The position numbers and the translations under genes are program-made. Below the pieces are notes generated by a model. That model had not been told where the DNA came from. It ran no database searches and saw only the letters and a list, made by a program, of their open reading frames with translations. 50,996 nucleotides of DNA. It comes from Methanobacteriota archaeon (GTDB lineage: Archaea; Thermoplasmatota; Thermoplasmata; SG8-5). Shown here piece after piece: positions 1-6,731 of the stretch. The first letter of the stretch is position 1. Each line of letters begins with the position of its first letter. The stretch covers positions 1 through 50,996 of the forward strand of contig VMTD01000018.1 of assembly GCA_013791785.1 (NCBI GenBank), given 5' to 3'.

Positions 1-1
1 C

Positions 2-238
2 TACAAGCTAGGCTACCACAAAGCAGCAAAAATCATGCAATTGAAACAGAGGGCTGAAATCTGGACAGTGACAAGTCTGGCCAATGAAGTAATAGAATCT
101 GCAAAAATGAAACCCTATAATGACATCCAGAGTGCCCTTGATGATGCAATTGCAGTATTCAGAAAACGTGGTCAGGAACCGAAGGTGGTTGTCATGCCGA
201 ATGGTGGTGGTTGCGTGCCATATATTTCCACCCCATAA
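2..238 (+). CDS. larA: LarA-like nickel-dependent racemase, C-terminal end (5' partial)
   Basis: The frame is open from the left edge of the window and ends at TAA 236-238, so this is the last 78 codons of a longer gene. The visible part contains a GYHKA segment, an alternating helix/strand region and a final VVVMPNGG strand-turn. This is the pattern I know from the C-terminal domain of the LarA/DUF2088 family (lactate racemase and relatives using the nickel-pincer cofactor), which usually ends in VIPDG-V. The nickel-binding and cofactor-attachment residues lie in the missing part, so the substrate cannot be named. A run of six T follows the stop (about 239-244) and could act as an archaeal terminator. 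Archaea often carry several LarA paralogs of unknown substrate. Confidence 0.65.
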   Translation, partial: YKLGYHKAAKIMQLKQRAEIWTVTSLANEVIESAKMKPYNDIQSALDDAIAVFRKRGQEPKVVVMPNGGGCVPYISTP

Positions 239-386
239 TTTTTTGTAGTTCTATTGCATCGGCATATCCATCATACTCGGCTGTAACAGAATTGAAGAGG
301 TAAGATCGAGGAAGAGAAGGCACAGTTCAAGAAGGCAGAAGATGCGATACAGAAAACCTGACTGTTGTCTGATATCGAGGGATAAA

Positions 387-1253
387 ATGATTGACGAAGA
401 AACATTGATTAATAAACTAGTCAAGGGAATGAGAGACGGTGCAATCGAATTGCCGGCAGATGTAACTCTGAAACTTGAGTCATCCTACCAGAGTGAAACG
501 GATGACATCCCCAAGATGCAGTTCAAGGCCATCCTGGACAATATCAAACTCGCACATGATGAAGGTCTTCCACTTTGTCAAGATACCGGCATCCAGGTAT
601 TTTTCATTAAGGCAGGATATGATTTCCCTTACCTGAACGATATACACAAAGCGATACCGCTGGCGATTGAGAGGGCAACCAAGGAGATTCCCCTGAGACC
701 GAACACGGTCGACCCGTTCACCGGGAAGAATCCTAAGAACAATCTGGGTCACAACATGCCTGCCGTGACTGTCGAGTTGGTTGAGGGCGATTCGGCCACC
801 ATTCACATTCTGCCAAAGGGCGGGGGAAGCGAGAACATGTCCGCGCTCTGGATGCTGACTCCGACCCAGGGGTTCAAAGGCCTGAAGAAAAAGGTGCTGG
901 AACACATTCAGTTTGCCGCGGGAAAACCCTGCCCCCCCATCATCCTGGGCATCGGTGTCGGCGGCGGAGCCGACATGGCAATGAAGTTGGCGAAGAAAGC
1001 GCTTCTGCGGCCGCTTGATAGTACAAATCCAAATGGGAATATAGCTGCCATGGAGAAGGATATACTTGATGCAGTGAACGAGCTGGGCGTCGGACCAATG
1101 GGCCTGGGCGGGAAAACCACTGCGTTGGCTGTCAACATAGAGTACACCAGCCGGCATCCTGCGACCTTCCCGACCGCATTGGTGATTCAATGCTGGTGTG
1201 ACAGAAGGGCCACTATCAGGATTTCAAAGGACGGGGTGATTTCCAATGACTGA
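387..1253 (+). CDS. fumA: Fumarate hydratase class I, alpha subunit
   Basis: This is the N-terminal half of two-subunit, iron-sulfur fumarase, which interconverts fumarate and malate in the TCA cycle. The 288-residue product carries the three expected 4Fe-4S cysteines: C64 in PLCQDTG, C182 in GKPCPP and C269 in IQCWCDRR. It also has the GGGSEN and GIGVGGGAD loops. Length matches archaeal alpha subunits of about 280-290 aa. I chose ATG 387, giving MIDEETLINK, because GAGGG at 377-381 lies five bases upstream. An in-frame ATG at 342 would add 15 residues foreign to the family. The beta subunit start overlaps this stop by 8 bp, so the two are translationally coupled. Confidence 0.95.
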   Translation: MIDEETLINKLVKGMRDGAIELPADVTLKLESSYQSETDDIPKMQFKAILDNIKLAHDEGLPLCQDTGIQVFFIKAGYDFPYLNDIHKAIPLAIERATKEIPLRPNTVDPFTGKNPKNNLGHNMPAVTVELVEGDSATIHILPKGGGSENMSALWMLTPTQGFKGLKKKVLEHIQFAAGKPCPPIILGIGVGGGADMAMKLAKKALLRPLDSTNPNGNIAAMEKDILDAVNELGVGPMGLGGKTTALAVNIEYTSRHPATFPTALVIQCWCDRRATIRISKDGVISND

Positions 1254-1830
1254 ATATAATCTTAGAACCCCATTGGACGATGAAACAATTTCCAAGCTCA
1301 AGGCAGGGGACATAATCTACCTCTCCGGGACTGTATTCACCGCCAGGGACGAGGCGCATATGGAATTATTGAAGCATGGCGACATACCCGGATTGGACAT
1401 GACAGGTCTGGGCCTCTATCATTGCGGACCGGTCATGCAGCAGGAAAACGGCAAATGGAATATCATTTCTGCCGGCCCTACCACCAGTTTCCGGATGGAA
1501 ACGCTGGAACCCGCATTTCTGGATAAATTCAAAGTGAAACTCATCATCGGAAAGGGCGGTATGGGACCGCTGACACTTGAATCCCTGAAAAAACACAATG
1601 TGGCCTATGTCTCGTTCACCGGAGGCGCAGGTGCACTGGCGGCCAAGGGTTTGGGCGAAGTGAAAGCAGTTTATTATCTTGAGGAACTGGGCATGCCGGA
1701 GGCCGTGTGGGTCTTTGAAGCAAAGAACTTCGGACCATTGATAGTATCCATGGACTCGAAAGGCCACTCGCTCTATGATGATGTAAATTCGAAGACCAGG
1801 AAAAATTTGGAGCGACTATTGAAGGAATAA
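1246..1830 (+). CDS. fumB: Fumarate hydratase class I, beta subunit
   Basis: This is the C-terminal half of class I fumarase (FumA C-terminus/TtdB family), 194 aa. It shows the substrate-binding GPTTSFRME motif near residue 80, KGGMGPLTLESL and the SFTGGAGALAAKG loop typical of this fold. It overlaps the alpha gene by 8 bp, with a GGGGTG ribosome site at 1233-1238 inside the alpha coding sequence. The family also includes L-tartrate dehydratase beta subunits. The complete alpha partner and the nearby succinyl-CoA ligase genes favour fumarase and an incomplete or full TCA cycle. Confidence 0.94.
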   Translation: MTEYNLRTPLDDETISKLKAGDIIYLSGTVFTARDEAHMELLKHGDIPGLDMTGLGLYHCGPVMQQENGKWNIISAGPTTSFRMETLEPAFLDKFKVKLIIGKGGMGPLTLESLKKHNVAYVSFTGGAGALAAKGLGEVKAVYYLEELGMPEAVWVFEAKNFGPLIVSMDSKGHSLYDDVNSKTRKNLERLLKE

Positions 1831-1832
1831 AA

Positions 1833-1893
1833 TTATATTCTTTCATCCAAGATTTTCTTCATCGCAATCCCAATATCAGCAGGTGAGTTTGTC
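1833..1893 (-). pseudogene. Decayed 3' tail of a second sucD
   Basis: Read on the minus strand, this stretch encodes [16 protein letters not shown] followed by a stop. It matches the C-terminus of the intact SucD downstream ([16 protein letters not shown], stop at 4354). The DNA of the two tails is recognisably alike, roughly 70% by eye. Upstream of the matching part the frame loses similarity and meets a stop at 1920-1922, and no sucD body is present. This is a remnant of a gene or of a duplication end, not a functional gene. It lies directly after the fumarase stop. Confidence 0.6.
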
Positions 1894-2070
1894 GTGAAGA
1901 ACAGAATTGCTAATGTGAATTAAGACTCTCTATGGAATGCAGAACGTGTGCCGCTACTTGCCGCTCTGGAGCATTCCAGAAAAAAGGATCTGGTCCAGCT
2001 CTTTTCGATGATTCATAGCAGTTTATTCGAAGCACTTGAATAAACCGGGATTACTCATATTTTCAGGGAA
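1894..2070. other. Intergenic stretch with an orphan open frame
   Basis: Between the sucD remnant and the sulfur operon promoter no complete gene is seen. The plus-strand frame from 1924 to the TAA at 2041-2043 is open for 39 codons, reads like coding sequence (an amphipathic ERVPLLAALEHSRKKDL run) and begins right after a stop with no start codon. It may be another gene remnant. A GGAATGC/GCATTCC inverted repeat lies at its left end. Confidence 0.3.
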
Positions 2071-2141
2071 AATTATTATATAACCTTGTTGTGTATAATT
2101 GTGTCAATACAATGCACAACTATAATCGGGAGATGTAAAAC
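2071..2141 (+). promoter_or_regulatory. Promoter and candidate operator of the sulfur-relay operon
   Basis: A TATA box (TTATATAA, about 2076-2083) is the clear core promoter element and would start transcription near 2105-2110, leaving a short leader before ATG 2142. Downstream of it are nested inverted repeats: TTGTG 2089-2093 with CACAA 2115-2119, and ATTGT 2098-2102 with ACAAT 2109-2113. They cover the expected start site, a common place for archaeal repressor operators. The cysteine-rich regulator at the end of the operon is a plausible ligand; that link is inference. Confidence 0.55.
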
Positions 2142-2504
2142 ATGGGGTCTAAAAATGGCAACATTGATATAGGACTGGTAATCACTAAATCACCTTTTGA
2201 ATCTCCACTGTTAGAGGCTTCTCTAAAGATGCTGGAAGACGCCATTGCCCAGGGACATTCGGGCGACATTTTTCTCATCAGTGATGGGGTATTCCTTGTC
2301 AAAAGCGGGCAAAAGAGTCGCATCGCGAATATTTTTAGCAAACTTCTGGAATCATGTGATATTGTGATCGCTAGCAAAGACCATTTGATGGCTGCGGGAA
2401 TTTCTCCGGAAGAAATGCTTGAAAATATCGAAATTTCTGAAAGCCCATACGATGACCTCGTAGATCAGGTAATGGAGAAATGGGAGAAGGTGGTGTCAAT
2501 ATGA
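2142..2504 (+). CDS. DsrE-family sulfur-relay subunit (no canonical Cys)
   Basis: A 120-aa protein with the DsrE/TusBCD alpha/beta fold: an N-terminal GLVIT strand, a central DIFLISDGVFLV strand-turn and a C-terminal MAAGISPEEM helix cap. It is the first gene of a sulfur-transfer operon. The position where catalytic DsrE/TusD proteins carry a cysteine (just before the AxGI helix) reads SKDHL here. The only nearby cysteine is in LESCDIVIA, so it is more likely a structural partner like TusB or TusC than the sulfur carrier. Its TGA overlaps the next ATG as ATGA. It is cytoplasmic, with no signal or membrane helix. Confidence 0.75.
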   Translation: MGSKNGNIDIGLVITKSPFESPLLEASLKMLEDAIAQGHSGDIFLISDGVFLVKSGQKSRIANIFSKLLESCDIVIASKDHLMAAGISPEEMLENIEISESPYDDLVDQVMEKWEKVVSI

Positions 2505-2869
2505 GCGAGGATTCAAAGCTGAAAATTTTAACAGTGATTCTCACTCGAGGCGCCTATATTTCAGAATCCGCTGAAATTGCATTCCGCACAGCCCTCAGGG
2601 CCCATAAGAAAGGATATCAGGTTAATGTGTTCCTTTACCTTGATGGCGTATGGGTGGCTCATATCAAAGGTGACAAGAACTTCAACAATCCCGGGGACTG
2701 GCTAAAAAGGGTAATAAGGAAAGGCATCAATGTTTGTATGTGCCACAGATGTTCTAGCGCCAGGGATTTGGTGGATGGGGATTACATCGAGGGCGTGAAA
2801 CCACTCGGCACTTACGAGCTAGTGGGAATGCTCAGGGCATCTGACAAAGTGCTTACATTTGGAGGCTGA
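2501..2869 (+). CDS. TusD/DsrE-like sulfurtransferase subunit with catalytic Cys
   Basis: A 122-aa DsrE-fold protein. I start it at ATG 2501, which overlaps the previous stop (ATGA) and is preceded by GAGAAGG; an upstream in-frame ATG (2480) would add seven unlikely residues. It has the VNVFLYLDGV strand typical of the fold and a cysteine cluster C79, C81 and C84 (VCMCHRC) at the place of the active-site cysteine of TusD/DsrE, which accepts persulfide sulfur and hands it on. This makes it the likely carrier subunit of the three-subunit complex. Three cysteines instead of one is unusual and could allow disulfide or metal chemistry. Confidence 0.78.
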   Translation: MSEDSKLKILTVILTRGAYISESAEIAFRTALRAHKKGYQVNVFLYLDGVWVAHIKGDKNFNNPGDWLKRVIRKGINVCMCHRCSSARDLVDGDYIEGVKPLGTYELVGMLRASDKVLTFGG

Positions 2870-2873
2870 TTGA

Positions 2874-3236
2874 ATGCTCGGTAATTCCATATTAATATTG
2901 TGCGCCCACGGCACCTACGGTCATGATGACGATGCTTATGGGGCAATGCTCCTGGCTAACACCTCTCTCGCAAAGGGTCTGAAAACCACATTGCTCCTCA
3001 TTGATGATGGCGTATTCATGGCCAAGAAGGATCAGAATCCGAGCAAGATAGGACTTCCCAGCAACCTGAACGAGATTTTGGATTTCCTGGCCCTGGATGG
3101 ACAACTTCTCGTAGTCAAGGACGCCCTTAAAGAGCGCGGAATTGATGAAAAAGAACTGGTCCAGGGAGCCGGCATAATTGATTCAAGTAAAATTCCTGCA
3201 ATAATAATCGAGCATTCAGTTTCAATAACATTCTAG
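2874..3236 (+). CDS. DsrE/DsrF-like (TusC-like) sulfur-relay subunit
   Basis: A 120-aa DsrE-fold protein beginning four bases after the preceding stop, with a GGAGG ribosome site inside that gene's end. It has the ILILCAHGTYGHDDD first strand and loop, the TTLLLIDDGVFMAK strand and the ALKERGI helix. No cysteine sits at the catalytic position, as in TusC-type subunits. Together with the two genes before it, the set resembles an alpha2beta2gamma2 TusBCD/DsrEFH hexamer. Residual ambiguity: single DsrE-like proteins of methanogens look alike and may act alone. Confidence 0.74.
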   Translation: MLGNSILILCAHGTYGHDDDAYGAMLLANTSLAKGLKTTLLLIDDGVFMAKKDQNPSKIGLPSNLNEILDFLALDGQLLVVKDALKERGIDEKELVQGAGIIDSSKIPAIIIEHSVSITF

Positions 3237-3247
3237 GAGGTATAAAC

Positions 3248-3481
3248 ATGGAAGAAAGAAAAATTTCGACAGTCGGGCTTAACTGCCCCAAACCGCTGAT
3301 TGAAACAAGAAAGGCGCTGAAGCTGATGAAGCCAGGCGATACATTGATGGTGGAAGGCGACCATGCGGTTTCTCTGAAGGAGATACCGCAAGCCGTGAAG
3401 GATACTGGCGACGAGGCCATCTCCGTTAAAACAGAAGGACCGCGCTGGTTCATTCACATTCGAAAGGGGGGGCAAATATGA
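3248..3481 (+). CDS. tusA: TusA-family sulfur carrier protein
   Basis: A 77-aa protein with the hallmark NCPKP motif (Cys13, CPxP) at the start of the first helix, then TRKALKLMKPGDTL. TusA carries persulfide sulfur between cysteine desulfurases or DsrE2-type donors and Tus/Dsr complexes for tRNA thiolation, molybdopterin synthesis or sulfur oxidation. AGGAGG at about 3235-3240 precedes the start by several bases. The stop overlaps the next start (ATG 3478, TGA 3479-3481), coupling it to the DsrE2 gene. Length is normal for the family. Confidence 0.93.
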   Translation: MEERKISTVGLNCPKPLIETRKALKLMKPGDTLMVEGDHAVSLKEIPQAVKDTGDEAISVKTEGPRWFIHIRKGGQI

Positions 3482-3900
3482 ACACGGGAAAATCCATGAC
3501 AATCATACTTCACAGCGGTGATCTGGACAAGGCCCTTGCCGGTTTCATACTCGCCACAGGCGCAGCAGCCAAGGGCATCGATACGACAATGTTCTTCACA
3601 TTTTGGGGCCTTATGGTGGTCAAGAAAGGCGGACCGGGAAAGTCAAAGCTCTCGAAGATGAACATGGGCGGCCTGGGAACCAGCTGGATGAAGAAAGTCA
3701 TGAAGAAGAAGAACGTCGCAACTCTTGAGGAACTCATAAAGGACGCGAAAGAACTTGGGGTGCGACTAATTGCCTGCGAGATGACAATGGACCTGATGGG
3801 CGTACCGAAAGACAGCCTGATGCCTGAAGTAACTGAAATAGGCGGCGTCGGAACATATCTTGATTTTGCCTCCAAATCCAACATAAACCTTTTCATCTGA
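3478..3900 (+). CDS. DsrE2-family sulfurtransferase
   Basis: A 140-aa protein with typical DsrE2 signatures: FFTFWGL at residues 40-44, a basic Gly-rich loop, and LIACEMTMDLMGV with conserved C100. In sulfur-oxidising and archaeal clusters DsrE2 is often encoded beside TusA and passes sulfane sulfur to it. Here the two genes overlap by 4 bp, which agrees with a working pair. The hydrophobic N-terminal third can associate with membranes in some members; no signal peptide is seen. It is the last enzyme gene before the regulator. Confidence 0.85.
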   Translation: MNTGKSMTIILHSGDLDKALAGFILATGAAAKGIDTTMFFTFWGLMVVKKGGPGKSKLSKMNMGGLGTSWMKKVMKKKNVATLEELIKDAKELGVRLIACEMTMDLMGVPKDSLMPEVTEIGGVGTYLDFASKSNINLFI

Positions 3901-3925
3901 GATATAATATACTCGCGGTGCTGAG

Positions 3926-4300
3926 ATGTTAGAAAAACTATCAGAAATATCTGCAAGGACCCAAGCCGGCCAGTTCGATTGCACAGACCTGATTCGCTGT
4001 GCTTACAATCTGAATGAGACAGACATGGGTATTATTGAGCAATGCTCCAACAATGAGGAAAGAACTATCAAGGAAATTTCAAATATTTTAGGAAAGGACA
4101 GATCCACAGTTCATCGAAGCCTGGAGAAATTACGGTCCTGTGGCCTTTGCTTCAAGGAGCGGAAAGGAGGGGCTTCTCGGGGCTTCGTTGATTTCTACAG
4201 AATTTTGCCAAAGAAAGAGATACTGAAGAAGGCAGAGCAAAATCTAGACATTTGCTACACCCAGATTAAAAAATTGCTGGCTGAGTCCAACGGAAACTGA
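3926..4300 (+). CDS. Cysteine-rich winged-helix regulator of the sulfur operon
   Basis: A 124-aa TrmB/MarR-like DNA-binding protein. Residues about 44-85 form the winged helix (TIKEISNILGKDRSTVHRSL is the helix-turn-helix), followed by a basic wing and a C-terminal helix suited to dimerisation. It has six cysteines: C19, C25, C40, C72, C75 (CGLC, at the end of the recognition region) and one in NLDICYTQ. So many in a small archaeal regulator suggest sensing of persulfide, redox state or a metal. It follows DsrE2 by 25 bp and is probably co-transcribed, so it may autoregulate the operon. The function is inferred from domain and position. Confidence 0.75.
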   Translation: MLEKLSEISARTQAGQFDCTDLIRCAYNLNETDMGIIEQCSNNEERTIKEISNILGKDRSTVHRSLEKLRSCGLCFKERKGGASRGFVDFYRILPKKEILKKAEQNLDICYTQIKKLLAESNGN

Positions 4301-4353
4301 GCAGTGAATACTGAAACCAACAGGTATTAATTTGTGGAGGATTGGCTGAGAGC

Positions 4354-5223
4354 TTACCCTTCCAGCACTTTCTTCGCCGCAATTCCAATGTCTGCAGGCG
4401 AGTCACAGACAGTAACGCCGGCATTTCTCAGGGCTTCCTTTTTCTCAGCCGCTGTACCTTTCCCGCCCGCGATGATGGCGCCTGCATGGCCCATGCGCTT
4501 TCCTGGGGGTGCGGTGCTTCCAGCAATGAACGCGACAACCGGTTTTTTCATGTATTTCTTAATATATTTTGCAGCGATTTCCTCGTCAGAACCGCCTATC
4601 TCACCGATGAGGGCGACCATATCGGTTTCAGGATCATTGTTGAAAAGTTCCAGAGCATCTTTGTGCGTGGTTCCTATGATGGGATCTCCGCCAATGCCCA
4701 GGCATGTGCTCTGTCCTAAACCGGCATTGGTTATTTGGGCCGCCACCTCATACGTCAGCGTTCCAGAACGCGATATCAAACCGCATTTTCCAGGCCTGTA
4801 TATCTCAACTGGCATGATTCCAAGCTTGCCGATTCCCGGAGTTATTATACCTGGGCAATTTGGACCTATCAATCGGGTCTTGCTGCGTTTCAGTAATTGC
4901 TTGATCTTCAACATGTCCAACGGCGGAATTCCCTCGGTAATCAGGACAATTAGGTCCAGCTTGGCTTCTATTGCCTCGACAGCCGCATCGGCTGCAAACT
5001 GGGCCGGCACGAAGATTATGGAGGCGTTCGCACCTGTTTCCGTCACTGCATCCTCAACAGTATTGAACGCCGGCAATCCGAGAACAGCCTCGCCGGCCTT
5101 TCCTGGACGAATGCCGCCCACCAGTTTTGTCCCGTATTGGAGCATTCGCTCAGCATGGAACTGCCCCTCCTTTCCAAGGCCCTGGACTATTGCTCTTGTC
5201 TCGCCAGTCAGAAGAATAGACAT
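4354..5223 (-). CDS. sucD: Succinyl-CoA ligase, alpha subunit
   Basis: A 289-aa SucD. It has the N-terminal CoA-binding Rossmann part, the LIGPNCPGI loop, and the [12 protein letters not shown] segment whose histidine is phosphorylated during catalysis (succinyl-CoA + NDP + Pi to succinate + CoA + NTP). It starts directly after the sucC stop, with no spacer (TGA then ATG), so the two are coupled. The 3' end faces the sulfur operon with a 53-bp gap. A diverged copy of its last 20 codons survives at 1833-1893. Length and motifs are normal. Confidence 0.95.
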   Translation of the reverse strand: MSILLTGETRAIVQGLGKEGQFHAERMLQYGTKLVGGIRPGKAGEAVLGLPAFNTVEDAVTETGANASIIFVPAQFAADAAVEAIEAKLDLIVLITEGIPPLDMLKIKQLLKRSKTRLIGPNCPGIITPGIGKLGIMPVEIYRPGKCGLISRSGTLTYEVAAQITNAGLGQSTCLGIGGDPIIGTTHKDALELFNNDPETDMVALIGEIGGSDEEIAAKYIKKYMKKPVVAFIAGSTAPPGKRMGHAGAIIAGGKGTAAEKKEALRNAGVTVCDSPADIGIAAKKVLEG

Positions 5224-6390
5224 TCAAGCACCCCCCGCTAGCTGCACTGCCTTCTCCGCAGCTTCCTTAAATCCAGAAATAGTGTGGAATTCCAGGCCGG
5301 AATTCTGAAGGATTTCGATGCCCTCCTTGGCATTCGTGCCCTCCAGGCGCGCCACTATCGGCACAGTGACGTTTCCGATGTTCCTGATGGCCTCCACCAC
5401 GCCTGTGGCAACGCGGTCACATCGGACTATGCCGCCGAATATGTTGATCAGAACACATTTTACGCTTTTGTCCATCATCAGTATCCTGAAGGCCTTTTCG
5501 ACTGCCTCGCTGGACGCTGTTCCGCCGACATCCAGGAAGTTCGCGGGCGAACCGCCAGAAAGCTTGATTAGGTCCATGGTCGCCATTGCCAGGCCAGCGC
5601 CGTTCACCATGCAGCCGACCGAGCCTGAAAGTTTTATGTAATTGAGATTGTGCTTTGATGCCTCAACCTCAAGCGGGTCCTCCTCGTTCAAGTCCCTCAG
5701 TTCGGCATGACCCTTGTGTCTAAAGAACGCGTCATTGTCCAAGTTCACCTTGGCATCCAGCGCGAGTATCTTTCCATCCTTCGTAACCACAAGAGGATTT
5801 ATTTCTGCCAGGGTGAGGTCCTCGGATACGAACATTCTGTAGAGATTCTGGATGCATGTTACGCCGTCCTTGTGCGCCTGGCCCGTCAACCCGAGACCGA
5901 AGCAGATGCTCCTTGCCTGGAAAGGCATCAGACCGACGGCTGGATCGATCCAGGTCTTGTGTATCTTCTCCGGTGTCTTGACCGCGACAGCCTCTATCTC
6001 CATGCCCCCTTCAGTAGATGAGATTATCACGACCTGGGACAGTTCCCTGTCTATCACAGCGCCCAGGTAGATTTCCCTGGCAATGTCCGAGGCACTCTCA
6101 ACAAGCACCTTCTTCACTATTTTGCCTTCAGGCCCGGTCTGATGCGTGACCAGGTTCATTCCCAGAATCTGCTTTGCTGCAAGCTCTGCCTGAGAAGGGT
6201 CAGATGCCAGCTTTATTCCGCCGCCCTTCCCGCGCCCTCCGGCATGAATCTGTGCTTTCACCACATACGGGCCGGGTATCGACTCGGCTATGTGTCTGGT
6301 TTCCTCCGCGCTGCTTGTTGCGCGTCCACCCGGTACCGGAATATCATACTTTCTGAAAAGTTCCTTGGCCTGAAATTCATGTATCTTCAA
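5224..6390 (-). CDS. sucC: Succinyl-CoA ligase, beta subunit
   Basis: A 388-aa ATP-grasp protein that supplies the nucleotide-binding half of succinyl-CoA ligase. I chose the TTG codon at 6388-6390, giving (M)KIHEFQAKELF as in known SucC proteins. A GGGGTG ribosome site lies six bases upstream. The in-frame ATG at 6435 would add 15 residues unlike the family. Visible signatures include KAQIHAGGRGKGGG, EINPLVV, the NGAGLAMATMD loop, GGTASSEAVEKAF and the INIFGGIVRCD segment. It is the first gene of sucC-sucD and is read divergently from the gene at 6732. Confidence 0.95.
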   Translation of the reverse strand: MKIHEFQAKELFRKYDIPVPGGRATSSAEETRHIAESIPGPYVVKAQIHAGGRGKGGGIKLASDPSQAELAAKQILGMNLVTHQTGPEGKIVKKVLVESASDIAREIYLGAVIDRELSQVVIISSTEGGMEIEAVAVKTPEKIHKTWIDPAVGLMPFQARSICFGLGLTGQAHKDGVTCIQNLYRMFVSEDLTLAEINPLVVTKDGKILALDAKVNLDNDAFFRHKGHAELRDLNEEDPLEVEASKHNLNYIKLSGSVGCMVNGAGLAMATMDLIKLSGGSPANFLDVGGTASSEAVEKAFRILMMDKSVKCVLINIFGGIVRCDRVATGVVEAIRNIGNVTVPIVARLEGTNAKEGIEILQNSGLEFHTISGFKEAAEKAVQLAGGA

Positions 6391-6449
6391 ACGAACACCC
6401 CTTTGTCTTGCTTCACCAACAAGAGTCTTTATCATATAAATAATTGTAA
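6391..6449 (-). promoter_or_regulatory. sucCD promoter
   Basis: On the minus strand a TATA box (TTTATATGAT, 6440-6431) lies about 40-50 bases before the TTG start, leaving a leader of about 20 nt that contains the GGGGTG ribosome site. The left target duplication of the mobile-element-like insertion begins ten bases upstream of this TATA box. Confidence 0.5.
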
Positions 6450-6574
6450 CGAATAATGAGACTTTTTATTATTTTCGGGATTGGCATCAAGCATGGATGC
6501 ACCATGAGTCAGTATATTTCTCAAAAGAAGGGTTGGCACCATTTCCCGAATAAATTAAAAAGTCTCCGAATAAT
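6450..6574. mobile_element. MITE-like insertion (109 bp) with 8-bp target duplication
   Basis: The 109-bp body at 6458-6566 has imperfect terminal inverted repeats of 23 bp. Both ends read GAGACTTTTT inward, then eight AT bases with three mismatches, then CGGGA, so about 20 of 23 positions match. It is bounded on both sides by the direct repeat CGAATAAT (6450-6457 and 6567-6574), as left by a transposition event. The interior holds a smaller GCATC/GATGC hairpin and no transposase. It is therefore a non-autonomous element depending on a transposase encoded elsewhere. It lies in the divergent promoter region. Confidence 0.72.
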
Positions 6575-6731
6575 CGGACCGGGGTCGTGGCAGCGCGCTT
6601 ATTGTCATTATTTAATCAATGTTTTCATATTGTTGTATATTCTAGGGTGTCAGATGTGTTAATTACCATAATTATTAAATAGATAAGAAACCTATTATGA
6701 ATATTACAAATAGGAAAAAGGAGGGAATTGT
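6575..6731 (+). promoter_or_regulatory. Upstream region of the tandem-domain protein
   Basis: An AT-rich TATA candidate (ATTATTAAAT, 6671-6680) lies about 55 bases before ATG 6732. A short inverted repeat CCTATT/AATAGG (6691-6696 and 6709-6714) sits at the expected transcript start, followed by a strong GGAGGG ribosome site near 6720-6725. The inverted repeat could be an operator or a 5' hairpin. Confidence 0.4.

Noticed and set aside
302-359. Coding-like run reading IEEEKAQFKKAEDAIQKT before the fumarase start
   Set aside because: It has only about 19 codons, no start, and is preceded by a stop; it may be chance or a very short remnant.
480-1190. Long minus-strand open frame opposite the fumarase alpha gene
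   Set aside because: It is the antisense shadow of a well-identified gene, with His/Gln-rich low-quality sequence and no domain.
4334-5308. Plus-strand 324-codon frame over sucD
   Set aside because: It mirrors the sucD coding strand; sucD on the minus strand has all family motifs.
6456-6662. 68-codon frame between sucC and the tandem-domain gene
   Set aside because: It overlaps the MITE-like element and its right flank, has no ribosome site, and its composition follows the inverted repeats.
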